Assembly (NCBI RefSeq): GCF_014203115.1
Contig: NZ_JACHIJ010000004.1
Span: 248,001 to 312,000 of the forward strand
DNA: 64,000 nucleotides
Direction of reading: 5' to 3'
DNA from: Afipia massiliensis
GTDB taxonomy: Bacteria; Pseudomonadota; Alphaproteobacteria; Rhizobiales; Xanthobacteraceae
Numbering within the stretch: the stretch's first letter is position 1; each line of letters opens with the position of its first letter. The notes below the pieces were generated by a model. It had not been told where the DNA came from. It saw nothing but the letters and a program-made list of their open reading frames with translations, and did no database searches. Positions 58,568 to 64,000 of this stretch are shown here, in pieces. Both the position numbers and the translations under genes were made by a program.

Positions 58568-59386
58568 ATGACTTTTATGCCCCGTTTTTTCGTGCTGACC
58601 GCGCTTGTGTGCGCGCCGCTGTTTGCGCACGCGCAGGACGCAAAACCTGCAGGCGCGCCGCCTGTGGCCGTGCAGAACAAGGCCCTCACGGTCTTTGCAG
58701 CAGCTTCCATGAAGAACGCGCTCGACGAAGCCAATGCTGCCTACACCGCCAAGACTGGCATCAAAGCGGTCTCAAGTTACGCCGCCAGTTCGGCGCTCGC
58801 CAAGCAGCTCGAACAGGGCGCGCCCGCTGACATCTTCATCTCCGCCGACACCGACTGGATGGACTATTCCGCCGGAAAGAAGACCATCAGCGATCCGTCG
58901 CGGGTCAATCTGCTCGGCAACACGATCGTGCTGATCGCGCCGAAAGATTCCAAGATCGCGAACGTCCTGATCGGACCGGGCTTCGATCTCGCCAAGCTCG
59001 CGGGCGACGGCAGGATTGCAACCGGGGACGTCAAGGCCGTGCCGGTCGGCAAATACGCCAAGGCGGCGCTGGAAAAGCTCGGTGCGTGGCAGACGGCGGA
59101 GCCGAAATTCGCCATGGCCGAGAGCGTGCGCGCTGCGCTTGCACTGGTGTCGCGCGGCGAGGCCGCGCTTGGCATCGTCTATGAGACCGACGCCAAGGTC
59201 GATTCCGGCGTGAAGATCGTCGGCGCCTTCCCTGCGGATTCGCATCCTGCGATCATCTATCCGGTCGCAGCGACAACGAACGCGAAAGCCGACGCTAACG
59301 GCTATCTCGCATTTCTACGTTCGGCGGCCGCCAAAGCAATCTTCGAGAAGTACGGCTTCACATTCCTGATCAAGCCTATCTCCTAA
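58568..59386 (+). CDS. modA: Molybdate ABC transporter substrate-binding protein
   Basis: 272 residues from ATG 58568, GGAG seven bases ahead; ATG 58556 is in frame. A signal peptide ends at AHA before QDAKPAG. Type 2 periplasmic binding fold with ALTVFAAASMKNALDEANAAY, SYAASSALAKQLEQGAPADIFISAD (the Ser that binds the oxyanion), NLLGNTIVLIAP, and GEAALGIVYETDAKV. Binds molybdate or tungstate. First gene of modABC; modB starts six bases after its stop. No clear ModE site was found ahead of it. Confidence 0.95.
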   Translation: MTFMPRFFVLTALVCAPLFAHAQDAKPAGAPPVAVQNKALTVFAAASMKNALDEANAAYTAKTGIKAVSSYAASSALAKQLEQGAPADIFISADTDWMDYSAGKKTISDPSRVNLLGNTIVLIAPKDSKIANVLIGPGFDLAKLAGDGRIATGDVKAVPVGKYAKAALEKLGAWQTAEPKFAMAESVRAALALVSRGEAALGIVYETDAKVDSGVKIVGAFPADSHPAIIYPVAATTNAKADANGYLAFLRSAAAKAIFEKYGFTFLIKPIS

Positions 59387-59392
59387 GGCCGC

Positions 59393-60088
59393 ATGTTCGA
59401 TCTCTCTCCCGAGGACTGGACGGCGATCCTGCTTTCATTGCGGGTCGCCGCCGTTGCCACATTGGTTGCCACGCCGCTCGGCATCGCCGTGGCGTGGCTG
59501 CTGGCGCGGCGCGAGTTCTGGGGCAAGGCCGCGCTCGATGCACTGGTCTATCTGCCGCTGGTGCTGCCGCCGGTTGTCACCGGCTATCTGCTGCTGCTGA
59601 CATTCGGGCGCAAAGGTCTGGTCGGCGCGTGGCTCGCCGATACGCTTGGCATCGTGTTCGCGTTCCGCTGGACCGGCGCCGCGCTGGCGTGCGGGGTGAT
59701 GTCCTTTCCGCTGCTGGTGCGCCCGATCCGGCTGTCCATCGAAGCGGTGGACCGCAAACTCGAGCAGGCCGCCAGCACGCTCGGCGCGGCACCCTGGCGC
59801 GTGTTTCTCACCGTGACGCTGCCGCTCGCGCTGCCCGGCATCGTCGCCGGGATGGTGCTTGGCTTCGCCAAGGCTATCGGCGAATTCGGTGCGACCATTA
59901 CCTTCGTGTCCAACATCCCGGGCGAAACCCAGACCATTTCGGCTGCGATCTATTCACTGACCCAGACGCCGGACGGCGACACCGCCGCGCTGCGGCTGGT
60001 GATCGTATCGATTGCCATCGCCATGGCCGCACTGATCGCGTCGGAGATTCTGGCACGGCGTGCCACGCGGCGTTTGCATGGCTATTAA
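59393..60088 (+). CDS. modB: Molybdate ABC transporter permease
   Basis: 231 residues, five to six membrane segments. The EAA loop, contact to ModC, reads [30 protein letters not shown], followed by [26 protein letters not shown], the typical ModB/CysT signature. Overlaps modC by eleven bases. Confidence 0.96.
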   Translation: MFDLSPEDWTAILLSLRVAAVATLVATPLGIAVAWLLARREFWGKAALDALVYLPLVLPPVVTGYLLLLTFGRKGLVGAWLADTLGIVFAFRWTGAALACGVMSFPLLVRPIRLSIEAVDRKLEQAASTLGAAPWRVFLTVTLPLALPGIVAGMVLGFAKAIGEFGATITFVSNIPGETQTISAAIYSLTQTPDGDTAALRLVIVSIAIAMAALIASEILARRATRRLHGY

Positions 60089-60761
60089 GATGCTGTCGGT
60101 GGACGTTGAAAAAAAACTCGGCGATTTCGAACTCGCCATATCCTTCACCAGCGATGGTCTCGTCACCGGCCTGTTCGGCAATTCCGGCGCCGGCAAGACC
60201 TCGATCGTCAACATGATCGCCGGGCTGACCAAACCAGACCGCGGGCGGATTTCGCTTGGCGGCGATGTCCTCGACGACAGCGCATCAGGCCTGCATGTTC
60301 CGCCGCATCGGCGGCGGATCGGCTACGTGTTTCAGGACGCCCGGCTGTTTCCGCACCTCAGCGTCCAACAGAATCTCGATTACGGCAGGCGCATGAACAG
60401 ATTGGGTCACGACGCCGCGGCGGAGAAACACACGATCGATCTGCTCGACATCGGACACCTGCTCGATCGCCGTCCAGCGCAATTGTCAGGTGGCGAGCGT
60501 CAGCGTGTGGCGCTCGGCCGCGCTTTGCTCGCGAAGCCGCGCCTGCTGTTGCTGGATGAGCCGCTGGGATCGCTGGACGAGGAGCGGAAGGCGGAAATCC
60601 TTCCCTACTTCATCCGGCTGCGCGACGACGCCAGCGTGCCGATGGTCTTTGTCAGCCACGATGCCGGCGAAATGCGGCGGCTGGCGACGAATGTGGTGAT
60701 ACTCAAGCGCGGCAAGGTTGTCGCCAGCGGCGGCGTCGAAGTTTTGCCGCATGTCATTTAG
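60078..60761 (+). CDS. modC: Molybdate ABC transporter ATP-binding protein, short form
   Basis: 227 residues from ATG 60078 (another start at 60090). ATPase motifs complete: Walker [13 protein letters not shown]-loop [14 protein letters not shown], signature LSGGERQRV, Walker [13 protein letters not shown], and [15 protein letters not shown]. The C-terminal molybdate-binding (TOBE/MOP) domain found in E. coli ModC (352 residues) is absent, so molybdate feedback on transport through that domain would be missing. The gene ends naturally and is followed by convergent sequence. Confidence 0.93.
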   Translation: MAIKMLSVDVEKKLGDFELAISFTSDGLVTGLFGNSGAGKTSIVNMIAGLTKPDRGRISLGGDVLDDSASGLHVPPHRRRIGYVFQDARLFPHLSVQQNLDYGRRMNRLGHDAAAEKHTIDLLDIGHLLDRRPAQLSGGERQRVALGRALLAKPRLLLLDEPLGSLDEERKAEILPYFIRLRDDASVPMVFVSHDAGEMRRLATNVVILKRGKVVASGGVEVLPHVI

Positions 60762-60774
60762 GTGAGCATGATCT

Positions 60775-61647
60775 CTACTTCAGCGCAGTGATCGCCTTCG
60801 CGAGATAATCCAGTCCCTGCACCAGCGGCGGGCCGCCGCAAACCGTATAGCGTTCGGGCAGGTCGATCCGCCGGTTCGCGCCATAGCGCGACAGCAGTGC
60901 CGGATGCGTAATGAACAGCGCACCCTGATCGCGCGCTTCGCGCGGCGGGTCCTGCAACACCAGCACGTCCGGCCCATTGGTCAGCAAGTGTTCGAGCGAC
61001 ACGAACCCGCCTTGCTCCGCCGACTTGAAACCACCGGCGCCTGCCGGCGCTGGCCCCGGCGGCCGCAATCCGGCAATCGACAGCATGCCCGACGCCAGAC
61101 TGGCCGGGCCTTCCCGATAGCCTTCGCGCTGAATGACCAGCGCCGTCAACGAAGGCTTCAAAGCGACGGCTGACAATCTCGCTTCGGCCTGTTCGAGTTG
61201 GCGCGCCAATACTTCGCCGCGCTCGGGATGACCGACAAGCTTTCCCACCTCGACGGCCTGGCGGCGCGCATCGGCGAGATTGCGAATGAGTTCGACGTCC
61301 ACAACGCGGATGCCCATCGCACTCAGCATGGCATGAATCGGGCGATGGCTCGGACCGCCCAGCACCAGATCGGGCGCGAGATTCACGACAGATTCAGCGT
61401 CCCAGTCCAGACGGGGAAACGAGGCAGCCTTGTCGGTCATGACAGACAGAAGCGGATCGACCGCATAGGGCGACAGCCCCGCGATCTGGGCCGGGTCGGC
61501 CAGCGCAAGCAGCAACTGATCGGCACAAAGATTGAACGATACAATACGCTTTGGCGGGCCGTCCGCGCGCGCGACAGGCGCAGTCCCGCACAACGCCGAG
61601 AACGTGGCCGAAACAAGCATGGCCGCGAATATGGTTTTCTTGATCAT
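60775..61647 (-). CDS. Periplasmic binding protein of a BtuF/FecB-type ABC importer
   Basis: 290 residues. Signal peptide to VARA. Type 3 solute-binding fold: RIVSFNLCADQLLLALADPAQIAGLSPYAVDP, WDAESVVNLAPDLVLGG, long connecting helix (about 125-160), then LLTNGPDVLVLQDPPREARDQG. The family carries cobalamin, haem or ferric siderophores. It diverges from the permease-ATPase pair with 80 bases between; no TonB-dependent receptor is in the window. I see no Fur box or cobalamin riboswitch. Confidence 0.9.
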   Translation of the reverse strand: MIKKTIFAAMLVSATFSALCGTAPVARADGPPKRIVSFNLCADQLLLALADPAQIAGLSPYAVDPLLSVMTDKAASFPRLDWDAESVVNLAPDLVLGGPSHRPIHAMLSAMGIRVVDVELIRNLADARRQAVEVGKLVGHPERGEVLARQLEQAEARLSAVALKPSLTALVIQREGYREGPASLASGMLSIAGLRPPGPAPAGAGGFKSAEQGGFVSLEHLLTNGPDVLVLQDPPREARDQGALFITHPALLSRYGANRRIDLPERYTVCGGPPLVQGLDYLAKAITALK

Positions 61648-61727
61648 GACAGCCTGTTATGCCACGTCCATTGTGTTGCGTCAGCGGCTGTTCTGCTGCG
61701 AGGACACGCCGAAACAATCGGAACGGA

Positions 61728-62750
61728 ATGACCAGCGACCCTCAGGGACATAGTCAGGGCACCTTGCTGACCGCGATGCTCGTCGTGCTGGTGGCCGTGC
61801 TGTTCGTGCTATCGCTGATGACCGGGCCTGCGCAATTTTCGCCGCGTACAGTCATCGCGACGCTGTTTTCCGATCAGGGTGTGGCCTCGATCATCGTGCG
61901 CGACATTCGGCTGCCGCGAACGCTGTTGGCGTTGCTGATCGGCGCGACGTTCGGACTGGCCGGTGCCGCGTTGCAGGGCCTGTTGCGCAATCCGCTCGCC
62001 GAACCGTCGCTGTTCGGTGCGCCGCAAGCGGCCGCCGCAGCAGCGGCGGCGATCATGGCCTTCGGATTCGCCGGCGCGCTGTCGCTGGCGGTCCCGCTCG
62101 GCGGCATCGCCGGTGCGCTGCTATCGGTCGGCGCGCTGGTCGCGATCGCCGGACGCCGCGCCTCGCTGACGGTGACGCTGCTGGCGGGCCTCGCACTTGC
62201 AAGTCTCGCAGGCGCGGCCATCGCGCTCATCCTCAATCTCGCGCCCAATCCCTACATCGCGCTGGAGATCGCATTCTGGCTACTCGGCTCGCTGCGCGAC
62301 CGTAGCATGGAGCATGTGTGGCTCGCAGCGCCTTTCATGATCGTGAGCTGGTTCGTGCTGGCGATCAACGCCGGCGCGTTCCGCGCGCTGACGCTCGGTG
62401 AAGACGCAGCTGCGTCGCTCGGCGTCAATGTCGAGCGCACCCGTGTGCTGGTGGTGATCGGCGTCGCGCTCGGCGTCGGTGCCGCCGTCTCGGTTGCTGG
62501 CGCGATTTCATTCGTCGGACTGGTCGCGCCGCATCTGGTGCGGCGGTTTTATGGCTCCGATCCGGCGCGCGTGTTGTTGCCCGCGTCACTTGCGGGCGCG
62601 GCGCTGCTGATGGCCGCTGATATCGCCGTGCGCCTGATCCCCGCCGTCATCGAAATCAAGATCGGCGTGGTGACGGCGCTGATCGGCGTGCCGTTCTTCC
62701 TGGCGATGATCTTCCACGAGCGCCGCGCGCTGGAGGACAGCAAGCAATGA
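61728..62750 (+). CDS. FecCD/BtuC family ABC permease
   Basis: 340 residues from ATG 61728; frame open from 61659. About ten membrane segments. Family pattern VRDIRLPRTLLALLIGATFGLAGAALQGLLRNPLAEPSLFGAPQ, and the cytoplasmic coupling loop LGEDAAASLGVNVERTRVLVVIGVALGVGAAVSVAGAISFVGLVAPHLVRRFYG. Fits iron-siderophore, haem or cobalamin uptake. Stop overlaps the ATPase start by four bases. Confidence 0.93.
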   Translation: MTSDPQGHSQGTLLTAMLVVLVAVLFVLSLMTGPAQFSPRTVIATLFSDQGVASIIVRDIRLPRTLLALLIGATFGLAGAALQGLLRNPLAEPSLFGAPQAAAAAAAAIMAFGFAGALSLAVPLGGIAGALLSVGALVAIAGRRASLTVTLLAGLALASLAGAAIALILNLAPNPYIALEIAFWLLGSLRDRSMEHVWLAAPFMIVSWFVLAINAGAFRALTLGEDAAASLGVNVERTRVLVVIGVALGVGAAVSVAGAISFVGLVAPHLVRRFYGSDPARVLLPASLAGAALLMAADIAVRLIPAVIEIKIGVVTALIGVPFFLAMIFHERRALEDSKQ

Positions 62751-63532
62751 AACCCAACGAGAACCCGCGCCTTGTCGCCACGGATGTCACGGTCACCCGT
62801 GGCACGCGCCGGATTGTCGACACCACCAGCCTGACCCTGAACGCCGGCGAATTCACGATTCTCGCTGGACCCAACGGCGCCGGCAAGACCACGCTGGCCC
62901 GCGCCATGGCCGGCGTGATGAGGGCCGAGGGCTCCGTCACGTTCGACGGCGCCAACCTGCGCGATCTCGCGCCGCGTGTCCGCGCCCGCGCCATCTCCTA
63001 TCTGCCACAGGGGCACGAATTTCACTGGCCGATGCGGGTCGACAGCATCGTGGCGCTCGGACGCGAGCCGCATGCCGATCCATTCTCGCAGACCTCCGTC
63101 AAGGACCGGATCGCCATCGAGCGCGCCATCGAGGCGACAGCGGTCGGCGAATTCTCCTCGCGGCTGATCACGACGCTGTCGGGCGGCGAACGCGCCCGTG
63201 TCGCCATCGCGAGGGCGCTGGCGACCGAAGCCTCGGTTCTGATCGCGGACGAACCGACTGCGTCGCTCGACGAGCGGCATCAGCTCATCGTCATGGATCT
63301 GCTTCAGCGCATTGCGCATCAGGGAACGGCGGTGCTTGCCATCATCCACGATCTCGCGCTGGCAATGCGGTTCGCGGACCGCGTCGTCGTCATGAACGAG
63401 GGCCGCATCGTCGCCAACGACACGCCGCCGCTGGCGCTGACGCCCGATCGTATCGCGGAGATCTTCGGCATTTCGGTGAACCGCGTCGAGACGCCGGACG
63501 GACCGCTGCTGCTGCCGTCCCGCGCGCTTTAA
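62747..63532 (+). CDS. FecE/BtuD-type ABC ATP-binding protein
   Basis: 261 residues. Walker A GPNGAGKTTLA, Q-loop SYLPQGHEF, signature TLSGGERARV, Walker B SVLIADEPTASLD, His in IIHDLALAMRF, C-terminal FGISVNRVETPDGPLLLPSRAL. Together with the permease and divergent binding protein it makes a complete importer. Its own C-terminus is normal, in contrast to the orphan ATPase at 40 kb. Confidence 0.94.
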   Translation: MKPNENPRLVATDVTVTRGTRRIVDTTSLTLNAGEFTILAGPNGAGKTTLARAMAGVMRAEGSVTFDGANLRDLAPRVRARAISYLPQGHEFHWPMRVDSIVALGREPHADPFSQTSVKDRIAIERAIEATAVGEFSSRLITTLSGGERARVAIARALATEASVLIADEPTASLDERHQLIVMDLLQRIAHQGTAVLAIIHDLALAMRFADRVVVMNEGRIVANDTPPLALTPDRIAEIFGISVNRVETPDGPLLLPSRAL

Positions 63533-63537
63533 CCGGC

Positions 63538-63999
63538 TCAGCTCCCGAGCAGCCGGGTCCCGATCCGCGATAGCTTGCGCCTCGCGGCAGCGGTGCGAGT
63601 CAGCGGGGGTGCCGGCGATTCCTCGTCCTCCGGCAACCGCAAACCAACGATGTTGACGCGCGCGCCGCCGATGCTTCGCGCCACCAGCACAATGGAATCG
63701 AGCGGCAAGGTCGCACCGACACGCGGCGCATGATCGAGATGGATATCGAAGTAGTCCGCCAGCGTCAGGTGCGCATCGCCGGGGGCAATGGTGACGCCGT
63801 AGATGTCGGCCACGTCCTTCAAGGTCACGTCGCCCGGCATCATGAAGTCGCCGAGCAGATGCGGGTCCGGCGCGGGCACCACGGGCATATCGACGAAGAA
63901 GCGATCCAGCGCCTCGGCTTTTTCCGGCGGCGCCAGCAAATAGAGATAGTCGCCCTTGACCACCGGCTCGGCTTCGACAGGCGAGAGAATCCGCTCGTC
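63538..63999 (-). CDS. C-terminus of a potassium/proton antiporter, truncated by the window
   Basis: The frame is open to the window end (DERILSPVEAEPVVKGDYLYLLAPPEKAEALDRFFV...). GDYLYLLAPPEKAEALDRFF matches the TrkA-C-like and CorC-like regulatory tail of CvrA/NhaP2-type K+/H+ antiporters, followed by a transporter-associated domain (VTLKDVADIYGVTIAPGDAHLTLADYFDIHL) and a basic end. The membrane part lies outside. GTG 63963 is not the true start. Confidence 0.7.
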   Translation of the reverse strand, partial: DERILSPVEAEPVVKGDYLYLLAPPEKAEALDRFFVDMPVVPAPDPHLLGDFMMPGDVTLKDVADIYGVTIAPGDAHLTLADYFDIHLDHAPRVGATLPLDSIVLVARSIGGARVNIVGLRLPEDEESPAPPLTRTAAARRKLSRIGTRLLGS

Positions 64000-64000
64000 G

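Overview
The window looks like chromosomal DNA of an alphaproteobacterium of the Bradyrhizobium / Rhodopseudomonas / Afipia group (Nitrobacteraceae). The basis is high GC, protein sequences that read like that family, the ChvI-ChvG-HprK-EIIA-HPr block, a short SRP RNA, and many intergenic palindromes of the type GTCCCCGC...GCGGGGAC that are common there. Genus assignment is inference from memory, not from a search. Most of the window is housekeeping; I see no prophage, CRISPR array, integron, rRNA or tRNA.

Layout. 1-13 kb: the end of engB, a DUF423 membrane protein, argB, a DUF1036 secreted protein, a HAD phosphatase, dapD, dapE, an MTA/SAH-nucleosidase-like gene and a RidA; then, on the minus strand, def-fmt-GNAT-truA; then rmuC and an AmpG-like permease. 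13-17 kb: recR, ybaB and dnaX on the minus strand, with a foreign-looking membrane-protein gene inserted on the plus strand, followed by the SRP RNA with a readable promoter. 17-23 kb: HIT protein, nudC, PfkB kinase, an Lrp-type regulator, phosphomannomutase/phosphoglucomutase, a DUF938 methyltransferase and a periplasmic aspartic protease. 23-33 kb: hrpB, UDP-glucose dehydrogenase, a membrane acyltransferase, polA, a GST and pyrE. 33-41 kb: an NhaD-type antiporter, a ketopantoate reductase, several small secreted or unknown proteins (one behind a perfect SOS box), a thioesterase and a secreted 2H-phosphoesterase-like protein.

40-41.3 kb is a scar: an orphan ABC ATPase with a frameshifted tail sits head-to-head with the last third of an adenylate cyclase domain, and two almost identical terminators flank the pair. 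41-49 kb: pckA, an exported RidA, HugZ, then chvI-chvG-hprK-EIIA-HPr, which couples envelope/acid sensing to the nitrogen-type PTS and lies near pckA. 49-58 kb: a GT39 glycosyltransferase, lepA, an AT-richer gene of unknown function, a large nested inverted repeat, a cupredoxin, a DUF1508 protein, a PAS-GGDEF-EAL protein and mepA. 58-64 kb: modABC, a divergent iron/cobalamin-type ABC uptake system (binding protein / permease + ATPase), and the end of a potassium/proton antiporter.

I found no clear new multi-gene system. The best leads are the SOS-box gene of unknown function (37.0-37.56 kb), the nested inverted repeat at 53.46-53.72 kb, the twin palindromes ahead of the HIT gene, the 40-41 kb scar, the secreted 2H-like protein, and a DNA polymerase I that lacks proofreading residues.
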